From Chrysophaeum taylorii (taxonomy: Eukaryota > Sar > Pelagophyceae > Pelagomonadales > Pelagomonadaceae), in NCBI GenBank assembly GCA_029834535.1, contig JAQMWT010000675.1:248001-312000 (forward strand): a DNA stretch of 64,000 nucleotides, in the 5' to 3' direction. How positions within the stretch are numbered: the first letter of the stretch is position 1; every line of letters begins with the position of its first letter. Below the pieces are notes generated by a model. It made no database searches and was not told the origin of the DNA. It worked only from the letters and a program-made list of their open reading frames with translations. This document shows positions 1-9,362 of this stretch, piece by piece. Both the position numbers and the translations under genes were made by a program.

Positions 1-999
1 GAGGAGGCCTCTTCGGCCTCGAAAACCGACGTCGAGGCTTTGGTCGACACGGTTTCCAAGCAAACGCCCCACAAAAAAAAGGGCGACCTCGTCCACGCGC
101 TCGGCCCTCTGATCGAAACTTTGATGGGCTCCTCGGCCAAGACCCTCGGGGCGCTCCTCGGCTCGTCGGACCGTCGAGACTGCCTCGTCCCCCACACCTC
201 TACCGTCCTCGACGCCGCCCTCGTCATCGCCGCGACGCGCCGCGCCGTCCTCGCGACCGACGGCGACAACAAGCTCGTCGGTATCTTGACGCCAAAGGAC
301 CTCCTCGCGCGCGTCGTCGTTCCGGGCCTCGACCCCGACTCGAGCCGGGTGGAGGACGTCATGACCCGCGCCCCAGACGTCGCTCCCCCGGACGCGACCC
401 TCCTCGGCGCCCTCGAGATGATGCACGACAGACGCTACCTCCACCTCCCCGTCGTCGACGACGACCATCAAGTTCTCGGGGTCGTCGACGTCATGGAACT
501 CGTCTACGCGACGATGGGCGCCGACGACGGCCACGACGGCTGGAGCACGCTCCTCGCCGCGGCAGCCGACGACGACCAGCGCTCGGAGATATCCTCCGTG
601 CGCGGCGACGAGGCCCTCGCGCCCTTCGACTCCATCTTCACCTACAAGATCACCGACGACGCCGGTCATCTCCACCGCGTCCAGGCCTCGGACGAACACT
701 TCGACGAGCTGCGGGAGGCCATCAAGATAAGGCTCGACTGCGACTCGGACCTCGAGATCACCTATCAAGACGACGACGGCGACGCCCTTATCCTCCGCGA
801 CGACACTTCCCTGGTTGACGCGGTTTCCCACGCCCGCTCCTCGGGCCTCGGCTTCCTCAAACTCCTCGCGACCCCCCGCGTTCCCCCCCGGAGACAACTC
901 ACGCCCCCGAAAACCAAGGGGAACCAAAAACTTACCCTCGCGATCACGCTCGCAGCGCTCCTCGCCGTCGTCCTCGTCTCCTCAATGTCCAGGCGCTGA
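1..999 (+). CDS. CBS-CBS-PB1 tail-anchored protein, 5' partial
   Basis: The frame is open from base 1, so the N-terminus lies outside the window; 332 residues are visible. Seen: two consecutive CBS modules (roughly codons 55-105 and 115-165, with the typical LVGILTPKDLL and VLGVVDVMELV strands), then a PB1-like domain (about 215-300, FTYKITDD to FLKLLAT), then a Lys/Pro linker and a C-terminal hydrophobic helix (LTLAITLAALLAVVLVSS) ending in Arg-Arg. The order CBS-CBS-PB1-TM is that of the plant/algal/fungal CBSCBSPB family, whose members usually have four CBS modules, so the missing 5' part probably holds another pair. CBS pairs bind adenine nucleotides and PB1 mediates protein-protein pairing; the tail suggests membrane anchoring. 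The exact role is unknown. The first ATG is outside the window; no in-frame ATG near base 40 starts it. Confidence 0.85.
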   Translation, partial: EEASSASKTDVEALVDTVSKQTPHKKKGDLVHALGPLIETLMGSSAKTLGALLGSSDRRDCLVPHTSTVLDAALVIAATRRAVLATDGDNKLVGILTPKDLLARVVVPGLDPDSSRVEDVMTRAPDVAPPDATLLGALEMMHDRRYLHLPVVDDDHQVLGVVDVMELVYATMGADDGHDGWSTLLAAAADDDQRSEISSVRGDEALAPFDSIFTYKITDDAGHLHRVQASDEHFDELREAIKIRLDCDSDLEITYQDDDGDALILRDDTSLVDAVSHARSSGLGFLKLLATPRVPPRRQLTPPKTKGNQKLTLAITLAALLAVVLVSSMSRR

Positions 1000-1988
1000 C
1001 TTTTCTCCCTTCCTTCCTTCCTTCCTTCAGTCAGAAGAAGGAGAAGGAGAAGGAGAAGGAGGTGTTGTTGTTGAACTGCGCGTTTGGTTTTTCACTTCCT
1101 GCCCGCCCCAACACGACGCGGGTGCCCGCGCGCGCGCGCTTTCTTCATTGTATTTCTTATATTGGAGGAGGATTGTGTGTCGTCGTCGTCGTCGTCCAGG
1201 GTGTAAAGTTTGAAAGTTTGCACCCCCGAGGTCGGTTTGTCGTTGCAAACGGAGTACTTCGCGGAGGTCGATACGCGAGCGTCCCGTAGCGCGCGAGAAG
1301 CGCAGGGGTTTGAAGGTGCATGCAGCGTGTCTGACCGACAGTGAACTCTAAACGACGACGATCGAGCCGAGCACCGGCACGAGAATTAGGCCCCGAACTC
1401 TGCCGCTCGAGCGCGCGTGGTCTTGCTTCAACGGTGACATAGAGTGGTCGAAATTAAGAGGCGAGAACCACCGGGGGCAAGTCGTTGTTCTTGAACCCTC
1501 GCCGTTTCAATACTCCTAGCCTGCGTACAGCAAGCACGTGCTCGCTCCGAGGTCTCCGTGCTGGGCGCCCGCGACTGCGCTCGAACAGTCTCTTCGTTGT
1601 CAGACCTCGACGCGGCGCCTGAGCAGAACATATACCGCTTCGTCTCGCGAGCAGTCGTGACCGGCGCTCGTTCGTGGACACCCAAGTGATCGATCACTTG
1701 CGGCTTCGTTGGCTGTCTGGTCAACATCCATTTTCGCGCACTCGGTGGGGATAGCTACGGCAGGTGGTCGTTACCCGCTGGGGCCCGCCCTCTGGAGATG
1801 GGATCTCGACACGACCGTGGTCTGGTGGTGCCCAAGAACACGTAGATTGATTGAATCCACGTACAGTCAGTCATGCGGCCCACCAAAAACTGGCAGCAGC
1901 AGCACGTTTTGATGGCGCGTGGAAAAAAGGCGCTTGTTAAATAAAACCCTCAGTCGACCCCCCTTTATAAAACCCCAAGTAACAATCA
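1000..1988. other. Intergenic region, no gene seen
   Basis: Starts with short TTCC and GAAGGA simple repeats (1011-1062) just after the CBS-PB1 stop, then mixed sequence without an ORF of convincing composition. A TTATAAAA-like run at 1965-1972 lies only about 20 bp before the TANGO2 start codon, too close to be an obvious TATA box for that ATG. Otherwise nothing recognised. Confidence 0.5.
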
Positions 1989-2756
1989 ATGTGCATAATC
2001 TTCTTGTGGATCCCCTCGCAGACGGAGCGTTCGGCGCATCGCGTAATCCTCGCGAGCAACCGCGACGAGTACGTGGATCGCGCGACGGCGCGCGCTGCGG
2101 CATGGGCAGATGCGCCGTGGGTGTTTGGGGGTCGCGACCTCGTCGCGGGCGGGAGCTGGCTGGGTGTGTCCGACGGCGGGCGTTGGGCGGCCCTGACGAA
2201 CGTTCGGGGCAAGGGGGAGGAAGCGGCGGCGCGGTCTCGCGGTTCGTTAGTCGCCGAGTTCCTGAAAGCCCGGGGCCTGGCGGCCCGCGAGGCGGCGAGG
2301 AATATCGATGGCGTTGGTCCTTTTAACGCGATCTTCGGCGACGGAAAGGAGGTGTGGTACGTCTCCCGCGGGGAGCGACGGCTCGTGAGCCCGGGGTTCC
2401 ACTGCCTGAGCAACGCAGCGCTCGACACGCCCTGGCCCAAGGCGGAGCGGGGTCTGCGGGCGTTCCGGCACGTCGTGGAAACGACGGCCGACGACAAAAC
2501 CCTAGCGCGAGCGGTGCTCGATGACGTCCTCGGGGATGCGACGCCCGTGGGCCTCGCCACCGGCACGGGGTGCGAGGCGAGCATCGAGAAGCACTACGCG
2601 TACGTCCACGTCCCCCTATTCAGACTGGGCGCGGGCGACTACGGCACGCGCACGAGTACCGTCGTCCTCCTTCGAACCGACGGCTCCGTTTCCTACGTCG
2701 AACGCGACCTCGACCCCGCAACGAGGACCTGGTCCGAAGCCGCCCACGCGTTGTAA
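1989..2756 (+). CDS. TANGO2/NRDE family protein
   Basis: A 255-residue single-exon protein beginning MCIIFLW, the Met-Cys start typical of the TANGO2 (NRDE, formerly DUF833) family in which Cys2 becomes N-terminal. Diagnostic segments are ASNRDEYVDR (about 25-34), FGGRDLVAGGSWLGV (about 50-64) and WAALTNVR (about 70-77), then HCLSNAALDTPWPKA (about 138) and a late STVVLL strand (about 223). Length matches the family (about 240-280). Family members have been linked to Golgi/ER organisation, mitochondrial lipid handling and haem movement; the biochemical activity here is not deducible. An AATAAA lies at 2758-2763, immediately after the stop, and could serve polyadenylation. The next gene is convergent, only about 150 bp away. 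Confidence 0.9.
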   Translation: MCIIFLWIPSQTERSAHRVILASNRDEYVDRATARAAAWADAPWVFGGRDLVAGGSWLGVSDGGRWAALTNVRGKGEEAAARSRGSLVAEFLKARGLAAREAARNIDGVGPFNAIFGDGKEVWYVSRGERRLVSPGFHCLSNAALDTPWPKAERGLRAFRHVVETTADDKTLARAVLDDVLGDATPVGLATGTGCEASIEKHYAYVHVPLFRLGAGDYGTRTSTVVLLRTDGSVSYVERDLDPATRTWSEAAHAL

Positions 2757-2907
2757 AATAAATATGGCTGCGCGAGCGCGGCGCAAGCTTCTTTCTTGCT
2801 CCGGGGTAGTCTAGTGTCCGCGCCGACGGTGATGATGGACAGGCGGGAGGGGCGGCGGCGGCGGCGGCATCTTGGTCGGTCGACACGACACGACATGACA
2901 CACTTAT

Positions 2908-3459
2908 TTAGTGGGCGTAGAGAAGGAAATTGTCCTGGGGACTGGCGGAGGTCGGGGAGAAGAAGCCGTCTTTGGTCTGAAACCGGGCACCACCCTGGTT
3001 CAAGCGACGGCGCTTGGGCGGGCCGACCTCCTGGGCGACCGGTATGTCGCGGGGGGACTTGCGCTTGAGCTTGAGGAGGGTCTCGAGGGGATTCCCGTAC
3101 TCGAGTGCAGGGTGAGTGAAAGCTGTCTTCGACCTGCGATTCTTCTTCGTCGACCTAACCCACCCAAAGTTGTACAGCTGCCGCTGGAAGGACTTGCTGT
3201 TGTTGTGCTTGTAGTACCGACCCAGCACGCCGCTCTCCTCCAACGTGTGCGAATCGCACACTACCAGCTCTCCGTCCCGCGTCAACTCGACCAGGTCAAC
3301 AGGTTCGTGGAGCAATAACGTATGGAGCGCGACTACGAAGCTCGCCGGCGCGCCGTCGTGCAGGAACTCGCCGGCCAGCCTCTCGGGAATCGTTCGTTCG
3401 GCGCTCCGCTTGATCGTGCACAGCAACTCCGCGACCTCTATCTCATTGAAGGACTCCAT
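2908..3459 (-). CDS. Small HSF-type DNA-binding protein
   Basis: A 183-residue single-exon protein with a heat-shock-factor DNA-binding domain: a winged helix-turn-helix ending in the family hallmark YYKHNNSKSFQRQLYNFGW (about residues 80-98), preceded by a degenerate first half (LHEPVDLVELTRDGELVVCD). The C-terminus has basic patches (KLKRKSPRD, PKRRRLN) that may act as nuclear signals. There is no obvious hydrophobic heptad trimerisation region after the DBD, so it is shorter than a typical HSF (300-600 residues). Stramenopiles carry expanded HSF families, so a second HSF at 57-59 kb is not surprising. Probable nuclear transcription regulator; targets unknown. Confidence 0.85.
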   Translation of the reverse strand: MESFNEIEVAELLCTIKRSAERTIPERLAGEFLHDGAPASFVVALHTLLLHEPVDLVELTRDGELVVCDSHTLEESGVLGRYYKHNNSKSFQRQLYNFGWVRSTKKNRRSKTAFTHPALEYGNPLETLLKLKRKSPRDIPVAQEVGPPKRRRLNQGGARFQTKDGFFSPTSASPQDNFLLYAH

Positions 3460-4260
3460 GAATGAAGAGCGTCACTCCAATGTGCTTGTGGATATTGGAA
3501 CGGCCTGAATTGAGAATTCGGTATGATGACGTGCCTACTACAACCTTCGCCCAATCATGGGACCATGATTGACGTACACTTTTCTTACCAAATTCAATAT
3601 ATCTCCACACTTGGGTATGGGGTTCTGAACTCACCCCGGGGGTGTCACACACCTAGTGACTACAACAATACTGGGCTTGGTTGGGGGCCATCGTCCACCT
3701 CGTTTGGAAGGCGGATATCTTGGAGCAACCTCGCTCGGGCCCTTCATCCTCACGCCCCGTCCCATGTGCTCACAAGGTGCATGCAGTGAGAGCCTGGGCC
3801 GGAAGGAAGGTCGCTGTGCCGGGGCCAGACTGTCCGGTCGGTTCGGCCAGAACGTGGCGATTATGAAGGACCGAAGAACTCTTTCCTTTGTCTCCGCAGG
3901 ACTCGGGGATCGGGTCAAGCCCCGCACATATACTTGGGCGGGGGGTGTCTGCGCCTCGTGAGCCGTCCCCGCCTAGCCTTGGTAAGATACGACACGAGCG
4001 CCTACGACGAGGCTGGCCCACCCACACATCTCGTGTGGCACCCCGAGGAGAGAGACGTGTGTACTTTCTCGAACGACGAAAATGGTACTAAACGTTATGG
4101 CGTTTCGTCCGCAGCATTATTCCTGGCCGGCTGTAGTCCCCACCGCTCTTGAGGCTTTGTGAGCGAGTGGCTTTGATACAACAAATCCCTAGGTTTTTGT
4201 TTCATCCCGGAGGTGACTCTCTTCCTCTTTTGAAAATTCTTGGCCAAAAAGACTTTTGTA
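3460..4260. other. Intergenic region
   Basis: No ORF with convincing composition. Two short CCATGATTG/CAATCATGG inverted copies (3553-3572) form a small palindrome upstream of the HSF-type gene. The region ends where the hAT terminal repeat begins at 4261. Confidence 0.4.
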
Positions 4261-5526
4261 CAGCGTTGTGCATATTTACTATAATAAATCAGTTTAGTGA
4301 TGTAACGAGCATTACATACCACACCTTTTGAGTAAAGTAATTCGTAAAGTAAAAGTCGAGCACTACAGCCGGGTGGCGCGTAAAGTAAAGGTAAAGGCTG
4401 CTCGGGCTGAAAATTTAATTTTGCCGTATTTCTATTCTGGCCCCAGCCTCGTGCAGGGACGGAGCACAACGCAACGATGTGATGAGCGGACTCGCTGACT
4501 TTTAATGGTTAATCTTCGTGGTTAATCGTCTCGTCTCCTTTGTTTTCTTCGAGGGGAATGATCTCGGACTTGCACTCGAACTTCTTGAGGATGTGGCCGT
4601 ACTTGTCTCGAGCCCACTTAATAAACTCCTTGTTCATGCGCAGGGTCACGAGCATGTCCAGCTCCTCGTCGCTCAGGAGGGTGTCGCCCTCAGTCATGAC
4701 AGTGTTGGCAGCGGAGATGATGCGCTCGTAGAGGCTCTCAGCTGGCAGCGCGCTGATATTGCCCTTCGAGACTATGTCTGGAAGGTAGCCGTACTGATGC
4801 GCTCGCAGAAGCTCTCAGCAGGCAGCGCGCCGATATTGCCGTTCGAGCCTCGTGCGATGTCTGGAAGGTAGGCGTACTCCTGGTTGCCTTATATTCGCGC
4901 GAAGAGATTGCCGACGTTGAGCAACATCATGTCCAAGAGCTTGGAATCCTGGAGGTGTCGGAGGAATCCGAGAGGTCGTCAGGAAATTCCTTGAGCCACT
5001 CGATGGTGCAAGCGTACTGTGGACCCGCTTCACGAAGACGTGTTCGAACTCGACCATGAAGTCCGGCATCGCCTCCTCCGATTAATCAGGTTGTTGCTCT
5101 TCTAGCTGAGGAATGGCTTCAGCCCAGAAGTCGGGCTCATTGTCGTCATCGTCATCTGAGTCGGACGCCGGCGCAGTCGCACGAAGGCGTTGCCTTCCTC
5201 CTCCTCACCGTCGCAGTACCACCCTTGATCTCATTCTCCACGTTGTGGCATGCCATCGGAGGCGACTGCTCCGCTTCGGCCGGCCTGGCCGTCGCATGCG
5301 GGGTCCGTAACGCAGACATCGTCTACAAGACCCCGCGACGTCGCTCAACTCGACTCGTCGATATGGGTGATACAATTGTAATGTAACAGAATTACTTTAC
5401 CATCATTTTGAAACGACTGTAACGTAATGGTAAAGTAAATTAAATTAGGTAAAGTAAAGGAAAATAGGTAAAGTAAAGGAATTTCGTGATATTTTTTACT
5501 AACGTTTGAGTAAATGCACAACGTCG
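4261..5526 (-). mobile_element. Truncated hAT transposon copy A
   Basis: Left end CAGCGTTGTGCAT (4261) and right end ATGCACAACGTCG (to 5526) form terminal inverted repeats; just inside are subterminal blocks rich in GTAAAGTAA/TTACTTTAC. The CAGCG start fits the hAT consensus (YARNG). The interior carries, on the minus strand, a remnant of the hAT C-terminal dimerisation domain, which supports the family call. Length 1.27 kb is far below an autonomous hAT (2.5-5 kb), so it cannot encode its own transposase. Flanking 8-mers (CTTTTGTA and ATAAAACC) do not match, so no target-site duplication survives. It is the inverted partner of the copy at 7781-8957. Confidence 0.7.
4509..5069 (-). pseudogene. 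hAT transposase C-terminal remnant (copy A)
   Basis: Minus-strand reading spread over frames. The last 62 codons (4509-4697) contain MTEGDTLLSDEELDMLVTLR followed by MNKEFIKWARDKYG, resembling the hAT dimerisation block in which an ER.FSAA motif is followed by RNRLLPENLEKLVFLRxN. Upstream pieces (MPDFMVEFEHVF, about 5069) are in a different frame, with at least two frame breaks. Not functional. Confidence 0.6.
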
Positions 5527-5555
5527 ATAAAACCTTGCTTGCACAGTATCTGTCT

Positions 5556-5735
5556 TCCTTACTACTAATCGCCAGATGTTTGTCTGCCTGTCTGTCTGTT
5601 TGTCTGTCTTTAAATGTCGACTGCTAAGAGGGGGGGGTGTGTGTGGGGAGCATGTTTGTCTGTCTGTTTGTTTGTTTGCCTTTAAAGATCGACTGCTAAG
5701 AGGGGGGGGTGTGTGTGGCGCATGAAGGATGTGGG
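5556..5735 (+). repeat. Junction module copies (microsatellite plus GTCGACTGCTAAGAGGGG)
   Basis: Two successive copies of a recurring module: ACTACTAATCGNCAGATGTTT, then a GTCTGT/GTTTGT run, then TTTAAATGTCGACTGCTAAGA, a G-run and GTGTGTGTGGGGAGCATG. The same module recurs on either strand throughout 5.5-12.6 kb, 26.4-27.6 kb and once, degenerate, at 33.59 kb. It usually marks joins between other repeats. Confidence 0.7.
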
Positions 5736-5968
5736 TGGATTTGTGGGGCAGGAGGGATGTGCCGGACGGGCGGAGATAAGTATGCGGGACCTAGTCGGGG
5801 TCATCGCCGAGTCGTGGGGCAGGCGAAGAGAGGACGGGCCCCGCCCGGAGGTCGTACGCATGCTGCCGCCGGACGTATGTGCGACGAAGGGCGACGTCCT
5901 GCTGGGATCGGGCGGCCTGGGTGGGGTTCCCCGAGGCGGCGACATGGGTGAGGGCGGTGAGGGCACAG
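5700..5968 (-). mobile_element. Fragment of repeat family P (3' end)
   Basis: Nearly identical to 26660-26960, where the complement encodes the C-terminus of a mobile-element-like ORF. Only the terminal part is present here and the reading frame is broken. A second, shorter fragment lies at about 6010-6186 and ends in another junction module (6185-6235). Confidence 0.6.
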
Positions 5969-6009
5969 CGAGCTGTTTGTTTGTCTTTAAATGTCGACTG
6001 CTAAGAGGG

Positions 6010-6186
6010 AGGTGTGTGTGGGGAGCATGAAGGATGTGGGTGGGTTTGTGGGGTATGAGGGATGTGCGTGACGGGCGGAGATAAGTACGCGGGACCTAGT
6101 CGGGGTCATCGCCGAGGCGTGGGGCAGGCGAAGAGAGGACGGGCCCCGCCCGTAGGTCGTACGCATGCTGCCGCCGGACGTACTTG
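6010..6186 (-). mobile_element. Fragment of repeat family P, second copy
   Basis: Carries the block GCATGAAGGATGTGGGTGGG to GCATGCTGCCGCCGGACGTA seen in the other P copies, then breaks off into a junction module. The junction at about 6181 shows that the module can attach to P at more than one place. Confidence 0.5.
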
Positions 6187-6330
6187 TTTGTCATTAAATG
6201 TCGACTGCTAAGAGGGGGTTGTGTGTGGGGAGCATGAAGGATGTGGATGGGTTTGTGACGTATTTGTCTTATCCTAACTACTAATCGACAGATGTTTGTC
6301 TGTTTGTCTGTGTGTCTGTCTGTCTGTTTG

Positions 6331-7515
6331 TCCCTCGATTTAGGGTAAGGATCAGGTAGGCGCGAGAGCGAGAGCCAGACAGTGATCCTCCAAGCCGTCT
6401 ACGGCGACCTCGCAGACTATTTCCACGAGCCGCGGCGGCTCTTTCAGCGCGCCATTCTCACGCCCCGTCGAAACGATGTTGTCGATGCTGACAACGCGCG
6501 CATGACCGCGGCATTTTTTTCCCTGAGACGAGGCGTCGGAGTTCTTTTCGGCTGACTAGGCTGGGTCGGAAGACGACGCCTCGCTCTTTACAGTAGAGTT
6601 TTCAACTCCCTGACAACCAACGGGATGCTGACTTTGAGCGCGAGCTTAAAGTCTTCGCAACCTCGACCCGTCGCACGGCCTCTGCAACGGCACCGGATAC
6701 ATCATCGATCGCGTCGTGTCACCGAGGCTCCTCCAACCTGTATCCCTTAAGGCCCGCCTACGCCGAACGATCAACAAGAGCCAGGGCCAGACGCCCCGCG
6801 AGGTCGGCGTCCTCTTTCCCAAGCCCGTCTTCTGCCGCGTCCAGCTCTACGTGGCTCTCTGTCGATCGGCATCCCCGAGGAGATATACTCATCTGGGTCG
6901 ACGACTCCACCCTACCCCACACGTGCTGCGCAATACCGATAAGCCCCCCCCCGGCGTCTACACGCGCACTATACTTGAACTTTACTGGGACCACGTGAAC
7001 TTACTGGAACCAGGTGAACTTACTGGGGTTAGAGATTGGGACTAGGTGAATTTAGTGACCAGGTGAGCTTACTGAGACCAAGTGTGAACTTACTGGGGCT
7101 TTTGAAGTAAACTCAAAGTTTAGCGGCGTGTGCGGATCAAAGCAGCTTAGATTGGCGGGGGTGAGAGCGACGAGCTCGAAGAAGAGTGGGGTGAGTGGGT
7201 GCGGGTTTACGCCGAACTAAAGAGATTGGGTTTACGAAGAATTTACTGGGGTTAGAGATGAGACCAAGTGTGAACTTACTGGGGCTTTTGTAGTAAACTC
7301 AAAGTTTAGCGGCGTGTGCGGATCAAAGCAGCTTAGATTGGCGGGGGTGAGAGCGACGAGCTCGAAGAAGAGTGGGGTGAGTGGGTGCGGGTTTACGCCG
7401 AACTAAAGAGATTGGGTTTACGAAGAATTTACTGGGGTTAGAGATTGGGACTAGGTGAACTTAACGGGGTGAAAATGCTGGGGTTAGAGATTGGGACTAG
7501 GTGAACTTACTGGCC
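6331..7515 (+). mobile_element. Helitron-like helicase unit H1 with subterminal array
   Basis: Starts at TGTCCCTCGATTTAGGG. In shifting frames it encodes the C-terminal third of a PIF1/Helitron-type helicase: a VILQAVYGDLADYF block, an AILTPRRNDVVDADNARMT-like motif, [19 protein letters not shown]-like text, and [20 protein letters not shown] followed by [11 protein letters not shown] (helicase motifs V-VI). Those segments match Helitron helicases. Many stops and frameshifts make it non-coding now. It is followed (about 6970-7515) by an array of degenerate GTGAACTTACTGGGACCAG units ending at GGCCTGCACTTGTC. Five further copies lie in the window. Confidence 0.7.
7081..7452. repeat. 186-bp tandem duplication inside the H1 array
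   Basis: The block beginning AGTGTGAACTTACTGGGGCT at 7081 recurs at 7267 with only a few differences. It contains GGATCAAAGCAGCTTAGATT and GAGCGACGAGCTCGAAGAAG. It is the same internal spacer found once in the other H-unit arrays, so it duplicated here. Confidence 0.8.
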
Positions 7516-7524
7516 TGCACTTGT

Positions 7525-7772
7525 CGACATTTAAAGACAAACAACCCACCCACATCCTTCATGCTCCCCACACACACCCCCCTCTTAGCAGTCGACATTT
7601 AAAGACAAACACTCGGCGATGACCCCAACTAGGTCCCGCGTACTTATCTCCGCCCGTCAGGCACACCCACATCCTTCATGCTCCCCACACACACCCCCCT
7701 CTTAGCAGTCGACATTTAAATACAAACAGACAAACAGACAGACAGACAAACATCTGTCGATTAGTAGTAAGG
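7525..7772 (-). repeat. Junction modules, inverted copies
   Basis: Two reverse-complement copies of the junction module (CCCCTCTTAGCAGTCGACAT at about 7580 and 7700), the second followed by a GACA/CAAA run and CATCTGTCGATTAGTAGTAAG. It mirrors 5556-5660 and extends the inverted symmetry around the two hAT copies. Confidence 0.7.
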
Positions 7773-7780
7773 ACAAAAAG

Positions 7781-8957
7781 CAGCGTTGTGCATTAACTCA
7801 AACGTTAGTAAAAAACATTACGAAATTCCTTTACTTTACCTATTTTACTTTACTTTACCATTTTTTACAGTCGTTTCAAATTGATGGTAAAGTAATTTTT
7901 TTACATTACAATTGTACTACATCGGTACGTCACCCGTGTCGACGAGTCGAGTTGAGCGACGTCGCGGGGTCTTGTAGACGATGTCTGCGTTACGGACCCC
8001 GCATGCGACGGCCAGGCCGAGTCCCGAAGCGGAGCAGTCGCCTCCGATGGCATGCCACAACGTGGAGAATGAGATCAAGGGTGGTACTGCGACGGTGAGG
8101 AGGAGGACGGCAACGCCTTCATGCGACTGCGCCGGCGTCCGACTCAGATGACGATGACGACAACGAGCCCGACTTCTGGGCTGAAGCCATTCCTCAGCCC
8201 GAGGAGCAGCAGCAACCTGATTAATAATCGGAGGAGGCGATGCCGGACTTCATGGTGGAGTTCGAACACGTCTTCGTGAAGCGGGTCCACAGTACGCTTG
8301 CACCATCGAGTGGCTCAAGGAATTTCCTGACGACCTCTCGGATTCCTCCGACACCTCCAGGATTCCAAGCTCTTGGACATGATGTTGCTCAACGTCGGCA
8401 ATCTCTTCGTGCGAATAGAAGGCAACCAGGAGTACGCCTACCTTCCAGACATCGCACGAGGCTCAAACGGCAATATCGGCGCGCTGCCTGCTGAGAGCTT
8501 CTGCGAGCGCATGATCTCCGCTGCCAACATTGTCATGACTGAGGGCAACACCCTCCTGAGCGACGAGGAGAATGTGATGAGCCTGCGCATGAACAAGGAG
8601 TTTATTAAGTGGGCTCGAGACAAGTACGGCCAGATCCTCAAGAAGTTCGAGTGCAAGTCCGAGATCATTCCCCTTGAAGAAAACAAAGGAGACGAGACGA
8701 TTAACCACGAAGATTAACCATTAAAAGCAAGCGAGTCCGCTCATCTCATCGTTGCGTTGTGCTCCGTCTCTGCACAAGGCTGGGGCCAGAATAGAAATAC
8801 GGCAAAATTAATTTTCAGTCCGAGCAGCCTTTACCTTTACTTTACGCGCGACCCGGCTGTAGTGCTCGACTTTTACTTTACGAATTACTTTACTCAAAAG
8901 GTGTGGTAAGTAACGCTCGTTACATTACTAAACTGATTTAGTAAATGCACAACGCTG
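7781..8957 (+). mobile_element. Truncated hAT transposon copy B
   Basis: Begins CAGCGTTGTGCAT (7781) and ends ATGCACAACGCTG (8957): 13-bp terminal inverted repeats, intact here, flanked inside by TAAACTGATTTAGTAA-type and TTTACTTTAC-type subterminal repeats. It is inverted and highly similar to 4261-5526 over nearly the full length. Flanking 8-mers ACAAAAAG and GGTTTTAC do not match. It holds the remnant of a transposase C-terminus in plus orientation. Confidence 0.75.
8373..8717 (+). pseudogene. hAT transposase C-terminal remnant (copy B)
   Basis: A 114-codon open stretch with LPAESFCERMISAANIVMTE and then LRMNKEFIKWARDKYG, resembling the hAT C-terminal dimerisation domain (the ERxFSAA and xLR.NK parts). 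Upstream, an acidic region and MPDFMVEFEHVFVKR lie in another frame, so the gene is broken and lacks the N-terminal zinc finger and catalytic core. Compared with copy A it lacks a few codons after SDEE. Confidence 0.6.
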
Positions 8958-9362
8958 GGTTTTACATCCCCTTGGTACAAGTATATCTCTAACTTCTGCG
9001 AAAGTTGCGAAACTACGGCAACACAAGAGGGTAAACAAGACCACCGAAAGATACCAAGTTCCCGAAATCAGCAAAACCTCACGAGTTGGGGCGACAGCGT
9101 GGTATGCGGTGGTATGCGCCTCCCAATAGGCGCGAGGGAGTGAGGGCCTGTCACTCACAAACAAACAAACAAACAAACCCACGTGGGGCAGGAGTGGACG
9201 GTGCCCCGCGCGTCGAGACTCCGTCAGAAGGATGTCTAGTGGTCGAAGTGCGAGGGTTCTGGCTCCAACCACAGTGCGACAGTGTGCGTTTGCCAGGCGC
9301 CCTTAGGGAGCAACGCAAGTCACCAACGAATATGAGGCGGTATCCTACGCATTGATAGTCAG
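8958..9362. other. Unassigned stretch
   Basis: No supported gene. Contains a short (CAAA)5 tract at 9160-9178. Confidence 0.4.

Noticed and set aside
1965-1972. TTATAAAA as TATA box of TANGO2
   Set aside because: It lies only about 20 bp before the conserved MCIIF start, so a transcript initiated 25-30 bp downstream would miss the ATG.
5570-7760. CRISPR-like array made of spaced identical repeats
   Set aside because: The repeated modules are irregularly spaced, occur on both strands, have variable microsatellites, and the organism is a eukaryote.
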